Shown here piece by piece: positions 1-10,089 of a stretch of DNA of 64,000 nucleotides. Positions within the stretch are counted from its first letter, which is position 1. The number at the start of each line of letters is the position of its first letter. The notes under the pieces are model-generated. The model saw only the letters and a list, made by a program, of their open reading frames with translations, was not told the DNA's origin and did no database searches. Made by a program: the position numbers and the translations under genes. The stretch comes from Bin18 sp965200355 (lineage in GTDB: Bacteria; Desulfobacterota; Binatia; Bin18), in contig OZ241351.1 in assembly GCA_965200355.1 (NCBI GenBank), positions 3,720,001 through 3,784,000 on the forward strand. Direction: 5' to 3'.

Positions 1-447
1 GTGGCCGCGGACTTTCTGGAGCGCGGTCAGCACGGTCTCGCGGCTCAGGCCGTGGTCGCGCAGCAGCCGGCCCGGCGCGCCTTCGTCTTCCAGCATGGCG
101 AGGAGGAGATGTTCGACGCTGACATAGGCGTCTTTGAGTTCGGCGGCTGCATCTTCGGCCCGGGTGAGGAGACGTGACAGGCGCTGGGTGACGTAAACGT
201 GGTCCGGACCGCTGGCGGGTCCAGAAACCTGGGGCAGACGGCTCAGCGCCTGTTCAAGTTCCGTCCTCAGCGCGCTGAGGGACACCCCGGCCTGGGTGAT
301 GAGGGCGGGGAGCACGCCCTCGGAGGATTCCGTTAATGCGGCCAATACATGCTCAACATCAACTCCCTGGTGATTCCGGCGGCTTGCCAGCGCCTGGGCG
401 TGGCGGAGCGCCTGTTGTGATTTTTCGGTCAAGCGATTGATATCCAT
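1..447 (-). CDS. clpB: ATP-dependent chaperone ClpB, N-terminal part (cut by window start)
   Basis: The first 149 residues of a Clp/Hsp100 disaggregase are present; the AAA+ domains lie outside the window. The protein starts MDINRLTEKSQQALRHAQ and contains the two Clp N-domain repeats, each with the typical pattern of conserved His-Val-Glu-His (VDVEHVLAAL and VSVEHLLLAML). The start codon follows a strong GGAGG-type ribosome binding site. ClpB extracts and refolds aggregated proteins with DnaK in the cytoplasm. ClpC and ClpA share this N-domain fold, but the opening sequence is that of ClpB. The gene is transcribed away from the aminotransferase gene behind it; no clear heat-shock promoter was found in the 180-bp gap upstream. 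Confidence 0.88.
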   Translation of the reverse strand, partial: MDINRLTEKSQQALRHAQALASRRNHQGVDVEHVLAALTESSEGVLPALITQAGVSLSALRTELEQALSRLPQVSGPASGPDHVYVTQRLSRLLTRAEDAAAELKDAYVSVEHLLLAMLEDEGAPGRLLRDHGLSRETVLTALQKVRGH

Positions 448-627
448 ACGACCCTCCTTCCTCCAGCCGTGCGGGCCCGGTCGGCTTTAACTGGTTGTGA
501 CTCTTGGCTGCAAAAAAGGTAAGGCTGATTTGGAGAGAGTCAAGGAGCCGGGCAACCCCAGCGGGTTGCCTCTCCATTGGGCACCTGCCCCTGGAGGCAG
601 GGCAGGGCCGCGTCTGGGCGGCGGCGT

Positions 628-1977
628 TTAGCCGACCGCTCTTTCTTTGCGATCCCGCAGATCGACAACTTTGGGCGAGGGTGTTTCCACCGCCCAACTC
701 GTCATCCGCTGCACCGCTTCGGTCATCTCTCCACACCAGCGCTCAATAAAATCGACCGGGAGGGCGTGGTCAAGCGAGATGGCCTCACTTGCGGTGAGTG
801 CCTTTGCGCCGTCGAAGCCGACATAGGCAATCCGGGCCGTCAGTTCTTCCCGCGGCCGCTGAAAGGCAGAGCCGGGTAGAACGGCGACCCCCGTATCGCG
901 CAGGAGCGCCTCACAGAAGGCGTCACTCGTCGTAATACCGCGTTGCGCCAGGCGGGCGGCAAAAGGTGAGAAATCTGGAAAGAGATAAAAAGCGCCAACC
1001 GGTGCATGCACCCGCACGCCGGCCGCCTGGAGAATCCGCGCGCAACGCTGGCCCAGGGCCGACAGAATACGCCGGACGTGCGAGAGATAGCGTTCAATCG
1101 CGATGCCATCCTGAAACGCGCGGGTTGCCGCGTATTGAATCGGGCTACTGACCGACGTATAGGTCTCGCTGGCCACGGCCGCCATCGCTTCCATCAGCCA
1201 GCTCAAGTCCGGCGGAAAGGTAAACGTCCCCAGCCGCCAGCCGCCAGCCCCGCACCATTTGGACAGCCCGGAACTGATGATTGTTCCTTCGGGGTAGAAA
1301 CGGGCAACCGACACGTGCGTCCCCTGATGATGCAGTTGCCCATAGATTTCATCCGACAGCAGAATCACCCCAAACCGCCGCGCGACCACGGCCAATTCTT
1401 CAAGTTCGTGGGCCGTATAACTGCCCCCCTCAGGGTTGCCTGGGTAATTCAACACCAGAATACGCGGCCGGTCCGGGTCGGCCTTGCAAATGGCTTCCAG
1501 GCGCCGGGGAGAGACGCGCCAGTTCCCTTCAAAGGTGGTTGGGATGAGATTGACAGTGCGACCGATGATGCGCGCCTGGGGGATATATGACACCCAGGCT
1601 GGGGACGGCACGAGCAATTCCCCATAAAAAGTCAGCTGTAAGAGGAACAGCAGTTCCTTGGAGCCCGGCCCGACCAGGACATCTTCGGCCCGGGCCGACA
1701 CGCGATCTTTCTGACGATGAAACTCGGCCACCGCCTCCCGCAGGGCGGGCAGACCGGTGACAGGCAGGTAGGCGTCTTCGTGGGCGTGCAGCCTGAGCGC
1801 GTTCACCACGTCGGGCGGAATGGGAAACGGAGATTGGCCCAACCCGAGTTTATAGACGCGCTGTCCTGCGCGGCGGAGCGTATTGCTCCGCGCATTGATG
1901 GCTAAGGTTGCTGACTGTTCAAGCCCTCTCACATTGAGATTGAGGCTGCTACAGCGGTGATGACTCAGAGTTTCCAC
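628..1977 (-). CDS. Pyridoxal-phosphate-dependent aminotransferase, class I/II
   Basis: A fold-type I aminotransferase of about 449 residues. Visible landmarks are the N-terminal substrate-pocket region (KLGLGQSPFPIPPDVV), the cofactor region with NYPGNPEGG (a variant of the usual NPxNPTG), LLSDEIYGQL with the Asp that binds the pyridine nitrogen, and SGLSKWCGAGGWRLG carrying the Schiff-base lysine and the conserved Arg-containing stretch. Substrate cannot be told from sequence; aspartate/aromatic/LL-DAP-type enzymes share these motifs. I chose the GTG at 1977 because a GGAGG box lies 8 nt upstream; an in-frame GTG at 1995 has no such site. The neighbours clpB and tamB give no pathway clue. 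Confidence 0.85.
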   Translation of the reverse strand: METLSHHRCSSLNLNVRGLEQSATLAINARSNTLRRAGQRVYKLGLGQSPFPIPPDVVNALRLHAHEDAYLPVTGLPALREAVAEFHRQKDRVSARAEDVLVGPGSKELLFLLQLTFYGELLVPSPAWVSYIPQARIIGRTVNLIPTTFEGNWRVSPRRLEAICKADPDRPRILVLNYPGNPEGGSYTAHELEELAVVARRFGVILLSDEIYGQLHHQGTHVSVARFYPEGTIISSGLSKWCGAGGWRLGTFTFPPDLSWLMEAMAAVASETYTSVSSPIQYAATRAFQDGIAIERYLSHVRRILSALGQRCARILQAAGVRVHAPVGAFYLFPDFSPFAARLAQRGITTSDAFCEALLRDTGVAVLPGSAFQRPREELTARIAYVGFDGAKALTASEAISLDHALPVDFIERWCGEMTEAVQRMTSWAVETPSPKVVDLRDRKERAVG

Positions 1978-2133
1978 GGCATCCACCTCCCCCACCGGTC
2001 TCCGTCGTCACGGCCGGTGCGCCCTGCGCACCTTGCTTTCAGGATACCGCATGTCCCGCAGCGAGACAAACGCGCGCGCGTTTCAGCCTTGTATGCAGTG
2101 GAAAAGATGGGGATTCAGGCAACGCCGCGTCCA

Positions 2134-5100
2134 TCAGTAACGCTTCTGCCATAAGATATGGGCTTCGCTGGCGCCCCCCGAGCTGGAGGAGGTGTCGATC
2201 TGCCAGTTCGGATTGAGCTGATATTCCAGGGAGACCTTGCGCTCGCCTTTTTTCGTGAGATCGTGGGCGACAGAGACCTGTACCCCCTTGGGCAAAGAGA
2301 AGCCAAAGCCGACCGTCCCGCCAGTGATATCCAGATTCGAGAGCTTGAGCCCGGCCCCAAGCCGCTCCAGCCCAAGGGCTTGCGAGACCGACTCGCCAAT
2401 TTTGGCCGCCGCATAGCCACTCGTGATAGCCAGGGCCTGCTTCTCAAGGTCAAACTTTTCGCCTTGGTCCAGCGCGCGGGCCGGCTTGCCAAACAGGAGC
2501 ACGGCCAAGATATCGGCGTGTTCCAATTCCGGCTCGCTGCGTAAGGTCAGGGTGGGGTTGTCTGCTGTGCCCTGGACAACGACTTCAACAACATGGTCCG
2601 GTGCCTGGTATTGGGCCACAATGTCCAGGCTCGGGTTGATTTCTCTGCCTCCGGTAAACTGCACCGTGCCACCGGCCAGACTGAAACGTCGCCCCTGAAA
2701 ACCCGCCCAGCCTTGGACCACTGTAATATCTCCGACCAAACGGGGCTCGGTCCCGTGTTCTTTCGTCACCACCACCTCGCCAGTCAGGTCAACGCTGGCG
2801 TTCGCATGTTTAATCTGAGTCTGCCGGTGGACCCGGACCGTCAGGTCTAGGGTCGCATTCCGGGCTGCCCGGTCCTCAGCCGTCTGTTCCCCGGCTCCGG
2901 TCTGCTCGGCCAGAGAGTGAGCGGTCTCACCGACCGGGATGATGAGAATCGTTTCATCCCGATTGACCGGTCTGCTCTCGAGAAAGGCAAGGTCGGGCTG
3001 AAGGGTGGCGCGCCGGACTTCGACTGTCCCGTTGACGTGCGGTGCCGCCAGCGCGCCGACTATGCTGACAGCCGCATCGACTTCCGCCTGATACTGCCTG
3101 GTCTGAATCGCCGGCCACTGGTGAGCAGTCAGGGTCATATCGATGGCCTGCGGCGTGTATTTGCGTAAGCTGATTGTGCCCTGGCCGGCGATTTTTCCTT
3201 TTCCAGAGACCGCAGAGATTTCCTGAATACGAATCGTCTCAGGCTGAGCGACCAGCGTCAGGGTCGCCTCGGAGACCGTCGTGCCGAGTGGCGTGACCGT
3301 CACCTGCCCGTTTCGGAGCGTGACCGTTCCTTGCGGGAAGAGGTTGGTGAGCGGCCCGTGCAAGGCCATATCAACGTGCAGCTCCCCGGCAATATCACTG
3401 GCTCCTCGGCCACTCAGGGCGTTCAGAAAATCCAAGCGTAATCCGCGAGACCGCACCCGGGCGTCAAGGTCTCCCAGGATTCCGGTTGTCAGCCCTTTGT
3501 GCCAGTGCAGGGCGAGCGGCAGGGTCCCAGAGACCTGCACGTCATGCTGCTCATCCTGCGCAAAAGTCAAATCGAGTGCGCCCTGCTTGTCCTGATAGGT
3601 AAATGAGGACGACAGCCCTTGATAGGGCTGTTCAATGATGTGGAATGGGGCGATGGAGAGGCTTCCCTCGATAATCGGTGTCTCAGCAGTCCCGGACAGC
3701 CGCATATGCGTAGACAGCCGACCCGTCACGCTCGGCATATCCGGTACGAGCGGGTGCAGGTCAGCGAGGGCAAGCTCCTCAATCCAAACCTGAAAATCCT
3801 GTCCACCGTATATGGAGACCTGTCCGTCTAAGGCAAGGCGTTGGTCTCCGTTCCTCAATTGGAGCGCCTCGACGGCGATGGCCCCGGGCTGTTGCCTGAC
3901 CGTCGCCGGTTGGACCAGTTTCCACACACCGCCGGGCAGGGCTAGGGCCAGGGCCTGCACGTCTACGCTGAACTGCTCAGACCGACGAAGAACTCGAGCG
4001 TCCAGAGAGTGCTTCCGAGACGCACTATCCGTAGCCTGCACAGTCATCTGCATCCCCGGAGCCTCGTCGTGTATCAACTCCAATTGGGCGGTCACCGATT
4101 GCAGCGCAACCCCGGCCTGTAGGCCCGTGAACTCGGCGTGTATCTTTCCTGTCGGCCACCCTTCGCCCCCAGTCAGATGATACTCAACCGTTCCGTGGCT
4201 CAGCGCTCCCCCTTGCAGCGCAACCGCGCGCGTCTGCCCGGACCCGGAGACGGTCAGCGTGGTCAGATTGCCCTCGGCTTGGCCGGCCAGGGTGATCTGA
4301 CCTGTCCCCTTTTGGCCGGCGACAGCCAGCCACGGCGCAAGGTCAGAGATATGGAGCTGGTACGACAGCTTGCCCAGCTCGGCGAACGTTGTCCCCAGCT
4401 CTCCCCGCAGCCTCAGATTGGCATCCCGAGCCGTGAGATGGATATCGGCAATATCTACTCTCCCGTCGGCCACCGAGGCGTCAAAACGGCCACGCTGTAT
4501 GGATATTGGACCAAGACTCGAAGGAGTCAGGGTAAATAAGGCCCGGACATTCATGCTGGACGGGTCGAGCCCTTTGCCCTGCACCGTACCGGACAGGTTG
4601 AGGTCGCTCGTCAGAACCGGGGGAGTCTGGGCTTTGTCCGGCGTGCCGTTTTCCGCGCCCTCACCGGGCGTTATTTTTTGTAAGTCGAGTTTTTGTAAGT
4701 CGAGATGCTCAACCGCAAGGGTACAGGTGTAGGCCAGCTCGTCGTCAAGCTGGATTTCGGCGTTCCAGTTTGCCTGACCCGAGCGCGCGGCAATCCTCCC
4801 AGCCACCTGGCCGACTTGCTGCTTAACGCTGCCGTTCAGGCTGACCTCGCCGACCTGCCACTCCCCAATGCGCAGGGCCTGGCCCTGGATGACAGCCTGG
4901 CCAGTTAGACTGGACAGCGCGGCCCCCTGGCCTGCCAGCTCCAGGCTGCCCTCAAACAGACCGCCCAGGGCTGCGCCGCCTTGCAGCTTGGCGAGGTCAA
5001 GCTGTGAGAAAACAAGCCGACTCGTGTACCGAGGTTGGCTGTGACTCAGGTCGGCCCGTATATGACCCTTGAGGGCCGCATCCGCAACGGTCAGCCTGAT

Positions 5101-5970
5101 ATCGGCGTGCAGGTCAGCCGGCGCACCCGTAACGCGGACTTCTCCAGACACCGATTCGTGGAACGGCCAGCCGGGAACAACCGCCACCACGTCAGCCGCG
5201 GCCAGCTTGTGAATGGCAAGGCTGCCGTCCAGGGTCAGCGTGCTCAGGTCTGCGATTTGGCCGCTCAACCGAAGGTGGGACTGGGCTGAGGAGAGGTCAA
5301 GAGCGGGGATGTCAAGAGAGAGACTGTCCAGGTCTCCGTGCAGCGACGCCGAAGCGACCAGGCGCAGCCGCGGCGTCGCGGCCGCAGTCATGCTGGCCAC
5401 GAGTCTGTCACACACGACCTGCACCCGATTGCCGGCCAGGCTTGCCCGCGCTTCAAGCCTCATATCGTGCAACCGATACGAAGAATGGTCGGCAAGCACG
5501 AGTTCGACCGTCGCGTTGTGGAGTGTGAGGGCGCTGAGCAACACACTCATACCAACTCCCGGTGCCTGGTCTGGCTGTGCTGAGTCTGGAACAAAGGCTT
5601 GCACCAGATTCCACTGGCCGGCCGCGTCTTGGGTCAGTCGGACAACAGGTTCATACACGTCAACCTGCGTCAGGCTGAGCTGCCCGTTGAGAAGCGGACG
5701 GAGCGCATACCCGACGGTCAGCCGAGGAATACGCACGACCTCCTGGTCCTCGTAACGAACGCTCAAGTCGCTGAGTTGAAGCCCCCGCCACACCGACCCT
5801 TCCAGACCCCCCAGGCTGACCTCTCCGGGCAGAGCGGTGTTCAAGCTCGAGACGAGCTGGCCGTGCAGGAATTGCTGAAATTGAGCCGTCCGCAGCACAA
5901 GGAGCGTCCCCATAATGAGCACAACCCCCAAGCCGCCAACCATCAGCAGCGTCCGCCACACGTACCGCAA
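2134..5970 (-). CDS. tamB: Translocation and assembly module protein TamB (DUF490/AsmA-like)
   Basis: A 1278-residue protein with one N-terminal membrane anchor (TLLMVGGLGVVLIMGTLLVL) followed by a very long beta-rich body and the conserved C-terminal TamB domain. The end of the chain has LEYQLNPNWQIDTSSS and a final aromatic residue, as in TamB proteins whose C-terminus contacts the TamA barrel. Family members bridge the periplasm between inner membrane and TamA, and are implicated in outer-membrane protein insertion and phospholipid transport. The start is TTG, 7 nt after GAGGGG. tamA lies 12 bp upstream on the same strand, the standard gene pair, which strongly supports the call. Confidence 0.93.
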   Translation of the reverse strand: MRYVWRTLLMVGGLGVVLIMGTLLVLRTAQFQQFLHGQLVSSLNTALPGEVSLGGLEGSVWRGLQLSDLSVRYEDQEVVRIPRLTVGYALRPLLNGQLSLTQVDVYEPVVRLTQDAAGQWNLVQAFVPDSAQPDQAPGVGMSVLLSALTLHNATVELVLADHSSYRLHDMRLEARASLAGNRVQVVCDRLVASMTAAATPRLRLVASASLHGDLDSLSLDIPALDLSSAQSHLRLSGQIADLSTLTLDGSLAIHKLAAADVVAVVPGWPFHESVSGEVRVTGAPADLHADIRLTVADAALKGHIRADLSHSQPRYTSRLVFSQLDLAKLQGGAALGGLFEGSLELAGQGAALSSLTGQAVIQGQALRIGEWQVGEVSLNGSVKQQVGQVAGRIAARSGQANWNAEIQLDDELAYTCTLAVEHLDLQKLDLQKITPGEGAENGTPDKAQTPPVLTSDLNLSGTVQGKGLDPSSMNVRALFTLTPSSLGPISIQRGRFDASVADGRVDIADIHLTARDANLRLRGELGTTFAELGKLSYQLHISDLAPWLAVAGQKGTGQITLAGQAEGNLTTLTVSGSGQTRAVALQGGALSHGTVEYHLTGGEGWPTGKIHAEFTGLQAGVALQSVTAQLELIHDEAPGMQMTVQATDSASRKHSLDARVLRRSEQFSVDVQALALALPGGVWKLVQPATVRQQPGAIAVEALQLRNGDQRLALDGQVSIYGGQDFQVWIEELALADLHPLVPDMPSVTGRLSTHMRLSGTAETPIIEGSLSIAPFHIIEQPYQGLSSSFTYQDKQGALDLTFAQDEQHDVQVSGTLPLALHWHKGLTTGILGDLDARVRSRGLRLDFLNALSGRGASDIAGELHVDMALHGPLTNLFPQGTVTLRNGQVTVTPLGTTVSEATLTLVAQPETIRIQEISAVSGKGKIAGQGTISLRKYTPQAIDMTLTAHQWPAIQTRQYQAEVDAAVSIVGALAAPHVNGTVEVRRATLQPDLAFLESRPVNRDETILIIPVGETAHSLAEQTGAGEQTAEDRAARNATLDLTVRVHRQTQIKHANASVDLTGEVVVTKEHGTEPRLVGDITVVQGWAGFQGRRFSLAGGTVQFTGGREINPSLDIVAQYQAPDHVVEVVVQGTADNPTLTLRSEPELEHADILAVLLFGKPARALDQGEKFDLEKQALAITSGYAAAKIGESVSQALGLERLGAGLKLSNLDITGGTVGFGFSLPKGVQVSVAHDLTKKGERKVSLEYQLNPNWQIDTSSSSGGASEAHILWQKRY

Positions 5971-5982
5971 CGCTCTTCCCCC

Positions 5983-7896
5983 TCAAAACGATTGCCCAAT
6001 GCCGAAATGGACGCGCCACGGCTCGTCATCGTCCGCAGGGTCCAGGGGAAAACCAATATCAAACCGTAGCGGTCCGATGCGGGTGGCGTAACTCAGCCCA
6101 AAGCCGGGCGCAAATTGCAGGTCGTCAACCGGGATATCATAACGCCCAAGCGAGATCTGCCCAAAGTCGAGGAAGACGGCCCCAGCCAGTTCCCGCCATA
6201 ACGGCCGACGCAGCTCAAACGACCCTTCGAGGCCACTCAGTCCGCCGAGCGGGTCATCCGCAGCGTTCAGGGCTCCAAGTTTCCGGCGACCATAGCCCCG
6301 CACGCTCCCATCGCCGCCGGCGTAAAAGCGCTCGGACAGGGGGATATTGCGCGCTGAACCAAAAAAGTCGCTCAGCCCCGTTTTCAGCCGAGAGGCCAGG
6401 ACCACCCCCCAGCCGAGACGCTGATAGTGCTTGGCCTCAGCCCGCAGGCTAAAGAAGCGGTAATCGCCCCCCCAGACTGTTCCGGCTTGATGGGCAACCA
6501 CAGACAGCATCCCGCCCTGGGTCGGATTCAAGAGGTCTTCAGTCGTACCCCAGACCAACCCCAGCGTCGGACCGGACAGCAGGCCCTCGCGTCGCAGGCC
6601 CTCCAGGGCGCGGATGGTGGAACTGCCGACTTGGTTGAATTTCAGAAACTCGACTCGATAGTCAACAAAGCCAGAGAAGGCCGAGGAGAAGTGGTGCTCG
6701 ATACGCGGCCGCAGACGGGAATAATTGAGGAGATAGGTGTCTTCATCTTCCTGTCCTTGCTGCGCGTCGATACGCAACAGCGTGGCAGGGGCCAGAAAAT
6801 AGGGTTGCACGAAGGTGGCTCCAATAGAACGCTGAATGGCAGACAAACGCAGTTCCGCGGACAGGCGACGCCCACCACCCAACCAATTCCGGTGCTGCCA
6901 GGCGGCCAGACCAATAAACTCCTCGTCGGTGCTATAGCCGGCCCCAAGCCGGATGCTGCGGGGCTCTTTCTCGGCCACCCGGATGCGGATGGGAACCTGA
7001 CGCGCCGGCTCGGTCTCCTGTTGGAACTCCATACGCACCGCCCGAAACAGGTCCAGGTCCAGGATATTCTGGCGCGACTGCTCAATAGCGGCCAGCGAAA
7101 ACCGCTCGCCGGACGCATAGGTCAATGCTCTGCGCACGATTTGCGGGTCTACCTGCTGCGTCCCGTCCACATGGGTTGTCCCAAATGTGGTCATCGGTCC
7201 TGGCGAGATAGAGTACGCAACCCGCGCCTGCCGGGTATTCAGGTCAACCTCTGCGCTACGCTCGATTTCAACCCAGGAATGGCCCTGCTGAAGAAAAACC
7301 TGACGGAGCGCCTGGTCGGTCTGAACATAGGCGGCCTCGGTAAAAAGCGCCCCAGACTCAAGCGGGAGACGCTCAGGCAGGACAACACTGGTCTGGGCTT
7401 CCGGTCTGACATCAACGCTCAGCGCTCCGACCGTCACCGGCTCGTTTTCTTGAATCTGCACAGCCACGGCAACGCTCCCGCGCGCGTCATCGGGATGCAG
7501 GTCATACGTCACCTGAGCCTGGTAATAGCCCTGGGTTTCATAATAGTGTCGCAGCCGTTCGAGGTCGCGCTCAAACATGACGGGATCAAACAGCGGCTTC
7601 TTTTGCCACGGCCGATACCAGGGCCGGCTGGTGGTTTGCAGTTCAGCCAGCAGGGTCTCGGTATCGAATTGCACATTGCCGGCAAGCACGACCGACTCGA
7701 CCCGCCATTCACGCTTCGGGTCAAGTTGTTCAAGCGAGCCGGCAAACACCACATCACTCCTCCCGACCAGCAGCCAAATACAGCCGAGCAAAACGGCAAG
7801 AGACCAGGCCGGCTGGCACTGCCAGGAACGTCTCTTATGCACCGCTTGATGACATGGGGGAAGCATGAGGGGAAGAGAGCAGTCGATATTAGGCAT
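5983..7896 (-). CDS. tamA: Outer-membrane Omp85-family protein TamA (POTRA plus beta-barrel)
   Basis: A 637-residue Omp85/surface-antigen D15 protein. It has a basic N-terminus and hydrophobic signal segment (about residues 20-52), then POTRA-type repeats (EWRVESVVLAGNVQFD; PVTVGALSV; PMTTFGTTHVDG) to about residue 315, and a C-terminal 16-strand barrel region ending in an aromatic residue (VHFGIGQSF). The barrel carries the family motifs GGDGSVRGYGRRKLG, which resembles the VRGY motif of the lid loop, and RFDIGFPL. With TamB it forms an envelope-spanning complex. Its start overlaps the end of the upstream membrane-protein gene by 8 bp, so yihY-tamA-tamB probably form one operon. BamA is excluded by the number of POTRA repeats and by the tamB neighbour. 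Confidence 0.92.
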   Translation of the reverse strand: MPNIDCSLPLMLPPCHQAVHKRRSWQCQPAWSLAVLLGCIWLLVGRSDVVFAGSLEQLDPKREWRVESVVLAGNVQFDTETLLAELQTTSRPWYRPWQKKPLFDPVMFERDLERLRHYYETQGYYQAQVTYDLHPDDARGSVAVAVQIQENEPVTVGALSVDVRPEAQTSVVLPERLPLESGALFTEAAYVQTDQALRQVFLQQGHSWVEIERSAEVDLNTRQARVAYSISPGPMTTFGTTHVDGTQQVDPQIVRRALTYASGERFSLAAIEQSRQNILDLDLFRAVRMEFQQETEPARQVPIRIRVAEKEPRSIRLGAGYSTDEEFIGLAAWQHRNWLGGGRRLSAELRLSAIQRSIGATFVQPYFLAPATLLRIDAQQGQEDEDTYLLNYSRLRPRIEHHFSSAFSGFVDYRVEFLKFNQVGSSTIRALEGLRREGLLSGPTLGLVWGTTEDLLNPTQGGMLSVVAHQAGTVWGGDYRFFSLRAEAKHYQRLGWGVVLASRLKTGLSDFFGSARNIPLSERFYAGGDGSVRGYGRRKLGALNAADDPLGGLSGLEGSFELRRPLWRELAGAVFLDFGQISLGRYDIPVDDLQFAPGFGLSYATRIGPLRFDIGFPLDPADDDEPWRVHFGIGQSF

Positions 7897-9208
7897 CCTT
7901 CAAGGGACGGGCGGTCGCCAGAGAACGGAGCGTGACGCCGGTAAGGGCCTGTTCGACGGCCTGATTCCGCCGGTCAAGCAGCGCCGAGATGGCATCGTCA
8001 CCAGCCATTGCCCCAGGCTCATCTCCAGGCGTGCGCAGAATATCCAGCACACGCACGACCGCAATCTGATCGGGCGGACGGCCAGGGACTACACCTTCCG
8101 GCTCAATGGTCTGCAAGAGCACGCCTTTTGCCAGCAGCGTATCAATCAGGGGCTCCAGCGCAACGCGCTGCACGCCCATATGCTCGGTAAGAGTGGCCAC
8201 CGACCACGGCGGTTGTTCGGCGAGATAGCGGTGCGTAATGGCGACCAGGGCGGTCAGCGCCAGACGTTCCTGCGACAGCGGGGTTTTGCCGTCCAGTTCA
8301 GCCCGGTAAGCGCCTGGATATTGATGAAAACAGGCGACTTCGGCCCCCACCAGAATAATCAGCCAACTGGCGTAGACCCAGATAAAAAAGAAAACCAGGA
8401 TGGCAAACCCCGAATAGATGGCCGCATAGCGGGCAGAGCCGGCAATAAAGGCGGCAAAGCCGACTCCGGCCAACTGCCACAGCACCGCCGCGACCACACC
8501 CCCGAGCAGGGCCGACCCAAACCGCACCGCCGTATTCGGCACAAAAACATATAAAAACGTGAAGGCAATACACAGAAAGGCAAACGGCATCAGTTGCGTG
8601 GCTACAACAATCAGGGGGCCAAGCAACTCATTCGCAATCATATACTGCACCACGGTGTGACTCTGGGCCGAGGCAATCACGGTCAAGGCCGTAAAGACCA
8701 GAACCGGACCAACCAGAACCACACTCAGATAGTCGCTGCATTTCTTGCCCAAGGTCCGAGCGTGGCGCACCTGCCAGATATGGTTGAACGAGTCTTCAAT
8801 TTTGCTGATCAGCGAGACCACGGTATAGAACAGGGCCGCCACCCCGACCGCGCCCAGCACGCCAACGCGCAGATTGCGCACAAACTCCACGACGCGCTGG
8901 GTAATTTCAGCCCCCTGCTCCCCCAACGGCTCCAGGGCTTGAGCCAGGGACGGCTCAATGAGGTTGTGCACCCCAAACGCCTTGAGCACAGCAAACATGA
9001 CCGCCAGAAGCGGCACCAGGGCCAGAAGGGTCACATAGGTCAGCCCCATGGCCCACAGGCTGAGCGCATCGCCCTGCACTTTTCTGCGGACAGTAGAAAA
9101 AAAGGTATAATCCCGTGGCAGCCAGCGGGTGAGATCCGTCCACGGATATTGGAGCGCGAAGCTCTGGGCCTTTTTGAGGCGATACTCCTGGTTCATGCAG
9201 CCGCTCAT
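7889..9208 (-). CDS. YihY/BrkB-family inner-membrane protein
   Basis: A protein of about 439 residues with six predicted membrane spans in the first 300 residues and a cytoplasmic C-terminal domain that looks like a winged helix (ALTALVAITHRYLAEQ). Typical YihY/BrkB features are the N-terminal GDALSLWAMGLTYVTLLALVPLLA segment and the SKIEDSFNHIWQVRHART loop. The family was once named ribonuclease BN in error; its transport role is still uncertain. ATG at 9208 was preferred to a codon further upstream because homologous sequence begins near there. ATG at 9196 is also possible. It probably heads the operon with tamA and tamB, and it is divergent from the hydrolase gene at 9369. Confidence 0.82.
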   Translation of the reverse strand: MSGCMNQEYRLKKAQSFALQYPWTDLTRWLPRDYTFFSTVRRKVQGDALSLWAMGLTYVTLLALVPLLAVMFAVLKAFGVHNLIEPSLAQALEPLGEQGAEITQRVVEFVRNLRVGVLGAVGVAALFYTVVSLISKIEDSFNHIWQVRHARTLGKKCSDYLSVVLVGPVLVFTALTVIASAQSHTVVQYMIANELLGPLIVVATQLMPFAFLCIAFTFLYVFVPNTAVRFGSALLGGVVAAVLWQLAGVGFAAFIAGSARYAAIYSGFAILVFFFIWVYASWLIILVGAEVACFHQYPGAYRAELDGKTPLSQERLALTALVAITHRYLAEQPPWSVATLTEHMGVQRVALEPLIDTLLAKGVLLQTIEPEGVVPGRPPDQIAVVRVLDILRTPGDEPGAMAGDDAISALLDRRNQAVEQALTGVTLRSLATARPLKDA

Positions 9209-9368
9209 CCTTTTGATTACAGCCAAACGGCCCAACTCTTTCTCAATGGTTCCTTTTGAGACGGGCACGGAGCATGACCGGACGGCCAACGGCGCAAGAT
9301 CAAACGCGCCTCCCACTTGTATTGCGGAGGGTTTTCACCTACCCGAGTGAGACCAGAAGGAGGCATGT

Positions 9369-10016
9369 ATGGAAGAACCTATCACTTTTCCGGCTGGCGA
9401 GGGCAATGACACACCCACCTTAGAAGGACTCCTTGCGACTGTCCACCCGGCTCCCGGCCTTGGAGCGGTGCTGTGTCACCCCCATCCGCTCTATGGTGGC
9501 GACATGCACAACAACGTGGTATCCGCGTTAGCCCACGCCTTCCAACAGGAAAATATCGCCACGCTACGATTCAATTTTCGTGGGGTAGGGCGCAGTGAAG
9601 GCAGCCATGCCGAAGGCGTGGCCGAGCGCGCTGATGTGCAGGCCGCGGTCACGGCCCTTCTGGACCGGCAGCCGGTCTCGACCGTCGTTGTTGCCGGTTA
9701 TTCGTTTGGCGCAATGGTCGGACTGCAAGCCGGGGCAGAAGACGCCCGCGTCCACCGCCTGATTGGCGTGGCCTTCCCGCTTGGATTTCGTGACCCAACG
9801 TTTCTTGAGACCGTGACCAAGCCGCTCCTGCTTATCAGTGGCGACCGGGATACCTACTCCCCCATCCCCGCCCTGACCGAGTTGGTGGCAAAAATACCGG
9901 CCCCAAAGCAGCTTGAGGTCATGAGCGGCGCGGACCATTTCTTGAGGGCCAGAGAGGGCGAAGTGGCCCAAGCCGCGGTCTCGTTTCTTCAGCAGACCGA
10001 GAAACCGCTCGGATAA
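9369..10016 (+). CDS. Alpha/beta hydrolase (COG2945-like)
   Basis: A compact 215-residue serine hydrolase. The nucleophile elbow is GYSFGAMVG, preceded by the oxyanion region HPHPLYGGDMHNNVV and RFNFRGVGRSEG. A conserved Asp (SGDRDTYSP) and a terminal His (GADHFLRAREGE) complete the probable Ser-Asp-His triad. No signal peptide is visible, so it is cytoplasmic. The short family lacking a cap domain acts on small esters or thioesters, but the substrate is unknown. AGGAGG stands 5 nt before the ATG. It is the only plus-strand gene in the first 21 kb and is convergent with the aminopeptidase gene at 10090. Confidence 0.87.
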   Translation: MEEPITFPAGEGNDTPTLEGLLATVHPAPGLGAVLCHPHPLYGGDMHNNVVSALAHAFQQENIATLRFNFRGVGRSEGSHAEGVAERADVQAAVTALLDRQPVSTVVVAGYSFGAMVGLQAGAEDARVHRLIGVAFPLGFRDPTFLETVTKPLLLISGDRDTYSPIPALTELVAKIPAPKQLEVMSGADHFLRAREGEVAQAAVSFLQQTEKPLG

Positions 10017-10089
10017 AGGCGTATCCGCCTGAGCCCAGCATCATCCATTCTCTCTTACTTTGTGGATTTTGATGATATGAAAAATATCG

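Noticed and set aside
551..570. Hairpin GGCAACCC / GGGTTGCC upstream of clpB, considered as terminator or heat-sensing leader
   Set aside because: It has no T-run, does not cover the ribosome binding site, and no conserved thermometer sequence is visible.
6427..7935. Long open frame (502 codons) on the plus strand
   Set aside because: It is antisense to tamA, has no family motif, and its composition is that of a complementary GC-rich frame.
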